From assembly GCF_938023125.1 (NCBI RefSeq), contig NZ_CALHDW010000005.1, positions 1-14,911 on the forward strand: a stretch of DNA of 14,911 nucleotides, given 5' to 3'. This document shows positions 1 to 6,752 of the stretch, piece after piece. The stretch's first letter is position 1, and each line of letters begins with the position of its first letter. The notes beneath the pieces are model-generated. The model was not told the DNA's origin. It searched no databases and saw nothing but the letters and a program-made list of their open reading frames with translations. The DNA is from an uncultured Porphyromonas sp. (GTDB lineage: Bacteria > Bacteroidota > Bacteroidia > Bacteroidales > Porphyromonadaceae). Made by a program: the position numbers and the translations under genes.

Positions 1-79
1 TGTTAAGAAATGTTATGCCGCTACTTATCAACAACTTAGAAGCAAATCTTTCTTGGCGCAACGAGGATAAAAACCCCCA

Positions 80-1423
80 TTAGCGCCCGTATAGAGCCAA
101 AACTCCAGCCTTGTAGACGAAGTCGTATTGTGCGGCCAGAGCTTCTCGCTGTGCCAAAATCCATCGCTCCTCAGCCTGCTCCAATTCGTAGGCCGAGGTT
201 TTTCCTTCGATAAACTGCGTTCTCGCAAACTGCGAAACCCGCTCAGCACTCTGTGCAGCCAGAATTGCTGATGAAATTTTGCGTTCAGCAGCAACAACAT
301 TGGCATGCGCCTTGAAAATTTCTTTGTACAACCCCAGATCGGCATCGATCTTATCAAGTTGTGCGGAATGCAGATCTATTTTCGCCCGACGCACAGCCTG
401 AGCGGTATTTAAGGCATCGAAGATTGGCAAAGAGACCGAGAAGCCCACATAGAAGCGGCCATTCTCTCGGAGCTGATCCCCAAAAGACTTATTAGTCTGC
501 TGCAACACTCGAAAGTAGCCATTGCCATATCCGGCATTGACACTGAGGGTAGGGATATATCCTGAACGAGCGGAACGAACTTTCTCTTCGGCAGCAGCGA
601 CTCCGAAATCAGCGGCTTTGAGGTCGGGTCGGTGGGCTAAAGCATAACGATAAATAGCCTCCGGCGGCAGCAAATCTGCGCGCGCATTCTGAACAAGGAG
701 AGTGAGATCCGGAGCCACTACTTGTATCGGAGCCTCTCCATAATACTCAACACAGACAGAGAGATCGACCCGCGTCATGGCGCACAAACGCTCAGCCTCG
801 TAGAGAGAACCTCGCTCCGTCTCGACCAGCGTAGCCAATTCGTCTAATTTACTTGCGGGATACTTCCCTTCCTTTACAAGGGAGACAGCCTGTCCCTGCA
901 AGGCCTCCAAACCCGATAGATGCTGCTGAATTGCCTGAACAACGCTCTGCTCCAACAGATATTTATAGAAGAAACCCATCACTCGCAACTCAGCTCGCTC
1001 GCGGAGGGTTGCCAGCAGGGCATCACTATTCTGCTCCTCCAAACGAGCCGTCTTTACCATACGAGGTCGTCGCAATCCCGAAAAAAGTTCGTAGGAAGCC
1101 ACAAGGTCAAAAGAGGTATTTGCACTTGACCTAGGACCGAAGGCTCCCGTATTATCTTGACTTCTTCCGTACTCCCACTCCTCTCGAATTGAGACCTGTA
1201 CCTTGGGCAAATAGAGGCTCCTTGCCGCATCATAAGAGACACGCCGCTGAGCACTGTCCACCTTTTGTCGCCCCACATTACTATCAAAAAACACTCCTCG
1301 CTCTACACACTCTTGATAGGTCATAGGGCGATGGAGCGACTCATAAATCGTCTCCAGTTGTTGTGCCATAGCCCCCCATGCTAGACCGATGGCAAGGACT
1401 AAGACAAGAATGCACTTACGCAT
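80..1423 (-). CDS. TolC-family outer membrane efflux protein
   Basis: A 447-residue protein with an N-terminal signal peptide: Arg/Lys at positions 2-3, a hydrophobic stretch, then an AMA|QQ cleavage site near residue 21. The mature part is rich in heptad-like Ala/Leu/Glu/Gln helices and carries two outer-membrane-efflux repeats, at roughly 35-230 and 255-445, ending in a hydrophobic ALYGR-type C-terminus. This is the architecture of TolC-type trimeric channels, which span the outer membrane and periplasm and export substrates for an inner-membrane pump and adaptor. The length fits the family (about 420-490). No adaptor or pump gene is visible; any partner would lie beyond position 1, where only 79 bases remain. 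The substrate cannot be deduced. A well-formed promoter sits just upstream at 1467-1498. Confidence 0.88.
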   Translation of the reverse strand: MRKCILVLVLAIGLAWGAMAQQLETIYESLHRPMTYQECVERGVFFDSNVGRQKVDSAQRRVSYDAARSLYLPKVQVSIREEWEYGRSQDNTGAFGPRSSANTSFDLVASYELFSGLRRPRMVKTARLEEQNSDALLATLRERAELRVMGFFYKYLLEQSVVQAIQQHLSGLEALQGQAVSLVKEGKYPASKLDELATLVETERGSLYEAERLCAMTRVDLSVCVEYYGEAPIQVVAPDLTLLVQNARADLLPPEAIYRYALAHRPDLKAADFGVAAAEEKVRSARSGYIPTLSVNAGYGNGYFRVLQQTNKSFGDQLRENGRFYVGFSVSLPIFDALNTAQAVRRAKIDLHSAQLDKIDADLGLYKEIFKAHANVVAAERKISSAILAAQSAERVSQFARTQFIEGKTSAYELEQAEERWILAQREALAAQYDFVYKAGVLALYGR

Positions 1424-1466
1424 AATCTATTTGCATATTAGAGAGATACTTAATAAAACCGAAGCA

Positions 1467-1498
1467 CAAAGATACTACATAAACTAGACTTTCTCAAA
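1467..1498 (-). promoter_or_regulatory. Bacteroidota-type promoter of the TolC-family gene
   Basis: On the minus strand, TTTG (1495-1498) is followed by exactly 20 bases and then TATCTTTG (1467-1474). This matches the primary-sigma promoter of Bacteroidota (-33 TTTG, 19-21 bases, -7 TAnnTTTG). It lies about 44 bases before the ATG at 1423, giving a 5' leader of roughly 38 bases. It is the best promoter match in the window. Confidence 0.75.
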
Positions 1499-1645
1499 TA
1501 AGGAAAGCCGCCCCCTCCAACAGACCCAAACAAGCGATAAAGAAGAGACAAGCCCCTAAACCTATAGGGAGAGAGGAGAGCCGGGCCCCTGACAGCCCCA
1601 CCTCCTCAAGAAAGGGAGCTGCCAAGGAGAGACTTAGAATCGGAG
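1499..1645. other. Gene-free spacer between the BI-1 remnant and the TolC promoter
   Basis: I see no open frame with recognisable protein character and no convincing terminator in this stretch. It contains short inverted repeats (for example CTCCT/AGGAG, and a GGGCCC palindrome) but none is followed by a T-tract. Confidence 0.4.
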
Positions 1646-1796
1646 CTATTCTTTCCTCGAAAAGAGCTGAATCAACGTAATAAAGAGGTTGATAACATCA
1701 AGATAGAGGTAGAAGGCGGACTGCAATCATACCAAAAGGGGAAAATCCCTGACCGGTCCCATTGGGACGAAACATAGAGAACAAATTTCCTAACAT
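1646..1796 (-). pseudogene. Frameshifted remnant resembling a second BI-1/YccA gene
   Basis: The minus strand holds two short pieces in adjacent frames. An ATG at 1794-1796 opens a 32-codon frame that stops at 1698-1700. Overlapping it, shifted by one base, a 26-codon frame at 1649-1726 ends at TAG (1646-1648) and encodes a hydrophobic helix containing LYLDVINLF. The intact BI-1 protein next door has LYLDFINIF at the same place in its last membrane segment, and both end in a short basic tail. Skipping one base near 1724-1727 joins the two pieces into a peptide of about 49 residues. The simplest reading is a BI-1 paralogue that lost its middle and gained a frameshift. It could instead be a small membrane protein with one frameshift, or chance similarity over a short span. 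Confidence 0.42.
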
Positions 1797-1861
1797 AATA
1801 CGTGCTTTTCTATTGGTTTAAATAGGTTGTATTTTACATGCGAAGCTGATTCTAAGATAGG

Positions 1862-1926
1862 TATAGAAGAAAAGGGAACTTATCGCCTCCGGCCTTGGGC
1901 TCTCCACAGAGGCAGAAGGCGATAAG
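1862..1926 (-). terminator. Hairpin terminator after the BI-1 gene
   Basis: CTTATCGCCT (1879-1888) and AGGCGATAAG (1917-1926) form a perfect 10-base inverted repeat just past the BI-1 stop. On the minus strand it is followed by a pyrimidine-rich, T-containing run (about 1865-1878). The loop contains a second small hairpin (CTCT/AGAG). The fit to an intrinsic terminator is good, although the T-run is interrupted by C. Confidence 0.65.
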
Positions 1927-1939
1927 GATATGGTTTATG

Positions 1940-2686
1940 TTATCGTCTATTGCCGCCCAACAGACGAAGAACAAAGAGGAATATATTGATGAAGTCTAGG
2001 TATAACTCCAAAGAACCCAAGAGGGCGATTTTATGCATTCCCTCTTCTGATACAAGACCATTATTCTCCACAAGTAGACGACGGATCTTCTGTGTATCGT
2101 ACACCGTAAGAATGGCAAATAGGACAACCCCCACAAGGGAAATAATCCACTCCATTGTCGATGAATGCAAAAACAGATTGACCACCGAGGCAATGATGAT
2201 ACCGATGAGCGCCATCATAAGGATACTCCCCCACGAGGAGAGATCTCGCTTGGTTACCGTGCCTATAATAGCCATCACGGCGAACATTCCTGCCGATATG
2301 ACAAAAGACATCGCAATGGAGGAGTACGTATAGACAACAAAGATCACACTCAGTGTCATCCCATTAAGCACCGAATAGATCGCCATCATCAGCACTGCCG
2401 TTGGGAAGGAGATCTTATGAATTGCAGCTGAAAGCCCCATAACAAGACCGAGCTCAGCGATAAAAAGCCCCCACATGAGCCAGCGATTCATAAGGATGGT
2501 CATCATCAACGATTCGGAGCTATAAACGAGGAATGCCGTAAGAGCGGTTAGCCCAAGAGCCCCAGCCATCCAATAAAAGACCTTGGTAAAAAGTTTGGCA
2601 ACGTCCGCAGTCTCTACGACCACTTCCGGCGCCGAAGAAACCACATCCTCACGATAAGGAGGAGGGGTCAGATTCTGATTGTCCAT
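1940..2686 (-). CDS. BI-1/YccA family integral membrane protein
   Basis: A 248-residue protein with a polar Pro/Glu/Val-rich N-terminus of about 30 residues and then about seven hydrophobic segments. This is the layout of the Bax inhibitor-1/YccA (TMBIM) family, which lies in the inner membrane in bacteria. Family signatures near the C-terminus are TVYDTQKI after the sixth segment and LYLDFINIF in the last segment, followed by a short Arg-rich tail. Characterised relatives act as pH-sensitive calcium leak channels or as FtsH-associated proteins; which applies here is unknown. The ATG lies 23 bases after the glmS stop with no promoter in between, so it is probably the second gene of a glmS transcript ending at the hairpin at 1879-1926. 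Confidence 0.9.
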   Translation of the reverse strand: MDNQNLTPPPYREDVVSSAPEVVVETADVAKLFTKVFYWMAGALGLTALTAFLVYSSESLMMTILMNRWLMWGLFIAELGLVMGLSAAIHKISFPTAVLMMAIYSVLNGMTLSVIFVVYTYSSIAMSFVISAGMFAVMAIIGTVTKRDLSSWGSILMMALIGIIIASVVNLFLHSSTMEWIISLVGVVLFAILTVYDTQKIRRLLVENNGLVSEEGMHKIALLGSLELYLDFINIFLFVLRLLGGNRR

Positions 2687-2709
2687 AAATTTTCTATTCT
2701 ATATCTTGA

Positions 2710-4560
2710 TTATTCTACTGTTACCGACTTTGCCAAATTGCGAGGTTGATCCACATCCTTCCCCTTGCACACGGCAATATAATAGGAAAGAAGTTGCAAG
2801 GGCACCACGGTGAGGAGGGGCTCCAATTCGGGGGCAATCTCCGGTATCTCTATCACATAGTCCACCATCTTAGCCACCTGAGCATCACCCTCATTTACGA
2901 TAGCAATGATTCTCCCTTTTCGTGCCTTTATCTCCTGAATATTGCTCACCACCTTCTCGTAAATCTTATCACGAGTGGCAATTACCACTATGGGCATTTC
3001 TTCATCAATCAAGGCAATAGGGCCATGCTTCATCTCTGCGGCAGGATACCCCTCGGCATGGATATAGGAGATTTCCTTGAGTTTGAGTGCTCCCTCTAAA
3101 GCCACGGGATAATTAATTCCTCGCCCTAGATAGATAAAATTATGGGCATACGTGAAGCGCGTAGAGAGCTGCTCAATACGCTCCTTCTGCTCAAAAATCT
3201 TTTCTATTCTCTCGGGGAGGATGAGCAAATCGTCAATGATTTTCGTATAACGCTCCGGCTCTAGAGATCCATTTTCGCGTCCGAGACAAAGAGCTAGGAG
3301 GGCAAGCACAGTGACCTGCCCCGTAAAAGCTTTGGTAGAAGCAACACCAATCTCGGGACCTACGTGGATGTACGTACCAGAGTCTGTAGCACGTGCAATA
3401 GACGACCCTACCGAATTACAGATACCATAGATAAAAGCCCCCTTCTCTTTGGCCAGCTGAATGGCGGCAAGAGTATCCGCAGTCTCCCCCGACTGAGACA
3501 TGGCGATAACCACATCCGAAGGACGAATGATAGGATTGCGATAGCGGAATTCCGAAGAATACTCCACCTCTACAGGGATGCGTGCCAGGCTCTCGATAAG
3601 TTGCTTACCAATGAGGGCAGCATGCCAAGAGGTTCCACACCCCACGATAATAATACGCTCAGCCGAGAGGAGACGCTCACGATGATCTACCATGGCAGAT
3701 AGGATCACTTCTTTAAGCTCTGTATTCACCCGACCCCTCATACAATCGCCTAGCACTCGAGGCTGATCGAGTATCTCTTTGATCATAAAGTGGGGATATC
3801 CCTCCTTCTCAATCATCCCGAGATCCATCGTGACATTGCTAATCTTAGGCTCTATCACTTGGTTCGAAAGCGTTTCCATATAGGGGGCCTTACCGGGGAC
3901 AAGCTCCACAACATCGCCATCCTCTACAAATATGACATTGCGTGTGTACTCAATCATGGGAGAGGGGTCCGATGCCAAAAAGAACTCCTGATTATCATTT
4001 CCAACCCCTATTGCCAACGGGCTGCTTTTGCGAGTAGCAACAAGGCACTGAGGTTCGTTTTTATCAATTACGGCAATGGCATAGGCTCCGATCACGCTAC
4101 CCAAAGCCTTCTGTACGGCACGGAAGAGCGAGAGGTTATACTTCTTCTTAGTATACTCTATCAGTTGCACCAACACCTCCGTATCCGTGTCACTTTGGAA
4201 GGTGTAGCCCTCGGACTCAAGAGCCCGTTTAAGCTCTCTATAATTCTCTATAATACCATTGTGCACGATGGCAATTTCACCACTCTCTGAATAGTGAGGA
4301 TGGGCATTTCGCTCCGAAGGCTCGCCATGCGTAGCCCAGCGAGTGTGAGCAATCCCGAGAGATCCACTCAAGTCCTTACCCTGAGCACTACTCTCCAGAT
4401 TAATCACTTTTCCCTTTGTTTTGCATACAACAATATCTCCCGAGGCGTGCTGCAACGCAACCCCGGCACTGTCGTACCCTCTATACTCTAGGCGCTTTAA
4501 TCCTTTTATCAGGATAGGGAATGCTTCTCTACTCCCCGTATATCCTACAATTCCGCACAT
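2710..4560 (-). CDS. glmS: Glutamine--fructose-6-phosphate aminotransferase (isomerizing)
   Basis: GlmS makes glucosamine-6-phosphate from fructose-6-phosphate and glutamine, the first committed step to UDP-GlcNAc for peptidoglycan and LPS; it is cytoplasmic. The 616 residues match the usual length (about 610). The start is fixed by MCGIVGYTG, where Cys2 becomes the N-terminal glutaminase nucleophile after Met removal. The glutaminase domain (about 1-220) shows GIAHTRWATHG and HNGIIENY. The first SIS domain contains SQSGETADT and GVASTKAFTGQ. The second SIS domain contains AEMKHGPIALID. The C-terminus DVDQPRNLAKSVTVE is the conserved family tail that carries the catalytic lysine. It is the first gene of a likely pair with BI-1. 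No glmS ribozyme is recognisable in its upstream region. Confidence 0.98.
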   Translation of the reverse strand: MCGIVGYTGSREAFPILIKGLKRLEYRGYDSAGVALQHASGDIVVCKTKGKVINLESSAQGKDLSGSLGIAHTRWATHGEPSERNAHPHYSESGEIAIVHNGIIENYRELKRALESEGYTFQSDTDTEVLVQLIEYTKKKYNLSLFRAVQKALGSVIGAYAIAVIDKNEPQCLVATRKSSPLAIGVGNDNQEFFLASDPSPMIEYTRNVIFVEDGDVVELVPGKAPYMETLSNQVIEPKISNVTMDLGMIEKEGYPHFMIKEILDQPRVLGDCMRGRVNTELKEVILSAMVDHRERLLSAERIIIVGCGTSWHAALIGKQLIESLARIPVEVEYSSEFRYRNPIIRPSDVVIAMSQSGETADTLAAIQLAKEKGAFIYGICNSVGSSIARATDSGTYIHVGPEIGVASTKAFTGQVTVLALLALCLGRENGSLEPERYTKIIDDLLILPERIEKIFEQKERIEQLSTRFTYAHNFIYLGRGINYPVALEGALKLKEISYIHAEGYPAAEMKHGPIALIDEEMPIVVIATRDKIYEKVVSNIQEIKARKGRIIAIVNEGDAQVAKMVDYVIEIPEIAPELEPLLTVVPLQLLSYYIAVCKGKDVDQPRNLAKSVTVE

Positions 4561-4627
4561 ATGTACGTGTTTTTCTTTCTTAATTATTGTTCACAGGTAG
4601 GCCAACTTTCGTTACCACCTCGTCTTG

Positions 4628-4635
4628 CGAAAGTA
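4628..4635 (-). promoter_or_regulatory. Possible -7 box for glmS
   Basis: On the minus strand TACTTTCG resembles the Bacteroidota -7 box TAnnTTTG with one mismatch, and would give a leader of about 60 bases before glmS. No good -33 element stands at the expected distance. A 7-base inverted repeat (ACTTTCG at 4605-4611, CGAAAGT at 4628-4634) overlaps it. Some promoter is expected here because a strong terminator isolates glmS from the upstream gene. Confidence 0.28.
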
Positions 4636-4754
4636 CAACAAAAATCCGAATCTACGCGACTTAATCCGGCCACAAATACAACCCTTTGCCGCACTCCCCC
4701 TTTAGCTCGAAGCCAACCTTTTCCATTCCATCAAGGGCACAAACGTAAAATGAC

Positions 4755-4798
4755 AACAAAAAAGAATCCTCCGAGCTAGCCAGTGTAGCATCGGAGGA
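4755..4798 (-). terminator. Strong hairpin terminator after the NlpC/P60 gene
   Basis: TCCTCCGA (4767-4774) pairs with TCGGAGGA (4791-4798), and the stem continues as GCTA (4775-4778) with TAGC (4786-4789), with A4790 bulged. This makes a 12-pair stem with a 7-base loop. On the minus strand it runs straight into TTCTTTTTTGTTG. This is a classic intrinsic terminator, 41 bases past the NlpC/P60 stop, and it separates that unit from glmS. Confidence 0.85.
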
Positions 4799-4838
4799 CT
4801 CTCTTTATAAGAAGGTCTTTTTCCTGAGGATTTGGACT

Positions 4839-5588
4839 TTACTCTTCTACGCAACCAAAGACAGAGGTGCTAAAGAGATTAGGGGCTTGCCAAGCAATCG
4901 CTTGAGCAGGGACGGGAAGGAGACGCTCTTGTGCCTTTTCCTCTTCTTCTCTGTAGGCTGCCGAATAGGTACGCTCTAGATAGGGGATACGTCCGGCACA
5001 GAGGTAGCGAGACGAGAAATAAGCACTCGACTCTAAGTCTTCTTGCACAATGCCTCGAGAATTGGTGCTATGCATCATCGTAATGTGAGAGCCTTGCACC
5101 TTAACCACGAGAGCAACATGCCCAATACGATCACTCCGCCTATTGTGCCCCTTAAAGAAGAGAAGATCGCCCGGACGGGGGTTCTGTACCGTTCTGGTAA
5201 CCTTGGCAAGGTCTGCAGAAGAGCCCCTCAGATTGATGCCGAAACAAGAATAGAGATAGCGCACATAACCCGAGCAGTCCAGCGCCCAAGGCAAAGAGCC
5301 ACGATAGCGATAGGGTTTCCCCAAGAACTTACGACCTAGCGTAATAAGGTCTTGTACAAGATCACCCGTAGGAGCGACCTCATGTACTGCATAGGCAGGG
5401 CAGTCGGGGTGAGCGAGCAACTTGCCGTTAGCATCGTAGACAGCGACTGCGTCATCCAAAGAGAACGAAGAGCGCGAAGCTCTCGCCTTTGCCCCACATG
5501 AGGAGCAAATAGAAGTAAGCGCAACAAGCACAAAGAGGATATAGCCTCTCCGCACCCAGCGACATACAGCATTTTGTAGGTTAATCAT
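4839..5588 (-). CDS. NlpC/P60 family cell-wall hydrolase, exported
   Basis: A 249-residue protein with a basic N-terminus, a hydrophobic helix (about 15-28) and then CSSCG, which suggests a lipoprotein signal anchoring it in the envelope. The lipobox is imperfect, so a plain signal peptide or anchor is also possible. The NlpC/P60 domain (about 80-205) has its cysteine in LDCSGYVRYLY (Cys105), a histidine in RIGHVALVV (His157) and the third catalytic position in MMHS (His173), giving the Cys-His-His triad that usually cuts gamma-D-glutamyl-meso-diaminopimelate bonds in peptidoglycan. GDLLFF between them is a family hallmark. A tail of about 45 residues, rich in Glu/Arg/Pro/Ala and ending FGCVEE, follows the domain and has no recognisable motif. 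The ATG is 10 bases after the rnz stop, so the two are probably cotranscribed. Confidence 0.9.
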   Translation of the reverse strand: MINLQNAVCRWVRRGYILFVLVALTSICSSCGAKARASRSSFSLDDAVAVYDANGKLLAHPDCPAYAVHEVAPTGDLVQDLITLGRKFLGKPYRYRGSLPWALDCSGYVRYLYSCFGINLRGSSADLAKVTRTVQNPRPGDLLFFKGHNRRSDRIGHVALVVKVQGSHITMMHSTNSRGIVQEDLESSAYFSSRYLCAGRIPYLERTYSAAYREEEEKAQERLLPVPAQAIAWQAPNLFSTSVFGCVEE

Positions 5589-5598
5589 ACATTTCTTA

Positions 5599-6513
5599 TT
5601 ATAAATGAATAATCAACCCCTCTTGGGCGGCTGTTGTATTTGGGAAAACACGACGTGCTTCGTCCAAGAGGGGAGTTACATCGGTGTATCTAGAAGAATA
5701 ATGCCCAATCAGAAGTTGTTTCACTTCCGCTTTAAGGGCTATGGTGGCTGCCTGTTGCGCCGTACTGTGCGCCGTGGCAGCAAGGCGCGCACGCAAATCC
5801 TCGCCAAAAGTAGCCTCATGGTAGAGGAGATCAACCCCACGCACTTGTTCTATCAAATTGGGGAAATACTCCGTATCGCTACAATAGGCATAGCGGCGAG
5901 GGATGCGCCCCGGTTTGGTTAGTCTGTTGTTGGGAATGATGCTACCATCTTGTGCCGTATAAGACTCCCCGAGTAAAATAGCAGGGTAGCAAGAGCGAGG
6001 AACTTGGTAAAAATCCACAGCAGGCTTATCCAAATGACGAGTAGCACACCGCTCCTCAAAGAGGAAACCCATAGTGGGGATGCGATGACTCAGAGGGAGA
6101 GAACGAACACACAGCGAGGGATCTTCGTGTATCACCTCACTCTTGCGATAGTCGTGCTCGTGCGTAATAATCTCGTAACTGCACTCGGCGAGGAAACTCT
6201 TGCGGTGCGCATCAACATACTCCGTAAGGCCCTCCGGTCCGTGGATGTGCAGCTCGCCCGTCCTCCCAAGCATAGAGAGGGTAGAGAGCAATCCGGGCAA
6301 GCCAAAACAATGGTCGCCGTGGAGATGAGAAATAAAAATCGTGTGAATACGGCCGAAGTGGAGACCTTGCCGGCGAATCTGGAGCTGAGTACCTTCGCCG
6401 CAGTCGACCAAGTAGACCTTACCTCTAAGGGTAAGTGCCTGAGCAGAAGGGTTGTGCTTTGTAGTCGGGAGAGCCGAACCACATCCCAATATATGTACCG
6501 ATAGGGTCTCCAT
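5599..6513 (-). CDS. rnz: Ribonuclease Z
   Basis: This zinc-dependent endonuclease trims the 3' trailer of tRNA precursors in the cytoplasm. Using the ATG at 6511-6513 the protein has 304 residues, the normal short-form RNase Z length, and begins METLSVHILGCGSALPTT, which matches the family's first beta strand. The metallo-beta-lactamase motif SHLHGDH gives His63, His65, Asp67 and His68; further ligands are His143 (LSHRIPTMGF), Asp213 (YCSDTEY) and His270 (IGHYSSRY). The reading frame stays open to an ATG at 6594, but the extra 27 residues lack family similarity and a -7 promoter box lies inside that stretch, so the shorter start is preferred. It is divergent from cas3, which I take as coincidence. 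The NlpC/P60 gene follows in the same unit. Confidence 0.95.
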   Translation of the reverse strand: METLSVHILGCGSALPTTKHNPSAQALTLRGKVYLVDCGEGTQLQIRRQGLHFGRIHTIFISHLHGDHCFGLPGLLSTLSMLGRTGELHIHGPEGLTEYVDAHRKSFLAECSYEIITHEHDYRKSEVIHEDPSLCVRSLPLSHRIPTMGFLFEERCATRHLDKPAVDFYQVPRSCYPAILLGESYTAQDGSIIPNNRLTKPGRIPRRYAYCSDTEYFPNLIEQVRGVDLLYHEATFGEDLRARLAATAHSTAQQAATIALKAEVKQLLIGHYSSRYTDVTPLLDEARRVFPNTTAAQEGLIIHL

Positions 6514-6519
6514 GGGACA

Positions 6520-6527
6520 CAAAGATA
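6520..6527 (-). promoter_or_regulatory. -7 box immediately before rnz
   Basis: The minus strand reads TATCTTTGTG, identical over ten bases to the -7 box region of the TolC promoter (TATCTTTGTG). It ends only 6 bases before the rnz ATG. No clear TTTG stands 19-21 bases upstream. If real, transcription would start at or next to the ATG, giving a leaderless or nearly leaderless mRNA. Confidence 0.4.
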
Positions 6528-6585
6528 GAATTTTTACGCGGGAACTTTCCTTTTCTGAGCCTACGGGGCAAAAGTCGCACATTTT

Positions 6586-6633
6586 GCAGGGCACAGTGCA
6601 ACATTTCCCTGCTTGATTTTCTTTTCAAAATCA
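6586..6633. repeat. Two inverted repeats in the rnz-cas3 divergent region
   Basis: TGATTTT (6614-6620) and AAAATCA (6627-6633) form a perfect 7-base inverted repeat around a 6-base centre. Next to it GCAGGG (6586-6591) and CCCTGC (6607-6612) form another, with TTGCA/TGCAA nested inside. The region is otherwise AT-rich and non-coding. They could be operator sites or chance structures. Confidence 0.35.
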
Positions 6634-6694
6634 GCCTATATATCCCCGCAAAACCACCCTATTCTTTTTTATTTTACAAGCTGAAAAAGGGATT

Positions 6695-6710
6695 TTTTTG
6701 ACTACATTTG
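6695..6710 (+). promoter_or_regulatory. Probable cas operon promoter element
   Basis: A T-run ending TTTTTG (6695-6700) stands two bases before TACATTTG (6703-6710), a full match to the Bacteroidota -7 box TAnnTTTG. The ATG of cas3 is 42 bases further on. The -33 position holds only a weak CTG at 6681-6683, 19 bases upstream. A small palindrome CCTA-TT-TAGG (6716-6725) covers the expected transcription start. A similar T-run plus TACATTTG occurs in the CRISPR leader. Confidence 0.55.
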
Positions 6711-6752
6711 TATATCCTATTTAGGGCGAATTTTTAGATTATTAAGTACAAC

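Noticed and set aside
1..79. A 14-codon frame starting at an ATG overlapping the TolC-gene stop on the minus strand
   Set aside because: It stops after 14 codons and has no recognisable character; the region is too close to the edge to judge.
853..1134. Plus-strand open frames opposite the TolC-family gene
   Set aside because: They are antisense shadows with no recognisable protein features; the minus-strand gene explains the region.
4561..4766. A glmS ribozyme or other riboswitch upstream of glmS
   Set aside because: No recognisable ribozyme core or riboswitch fold; only a weak promoter candidate and a 7-base inverted repeat are seen.
6574..6580. GTCGCAC, identical to the first seven bases of the CRISPR repeat, between rnz and cas3
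   Set aside because: Only seven bases match and the rest of the repeat, including the second stem arm and the conserved end, is missing, so chance is likely.
6514..6594. 27-residue N-terminal extension of RNase Z
   Set aside because: It lacks family similarity, and a -7 promoter box lies within it; the 304-residue form is the normal length.
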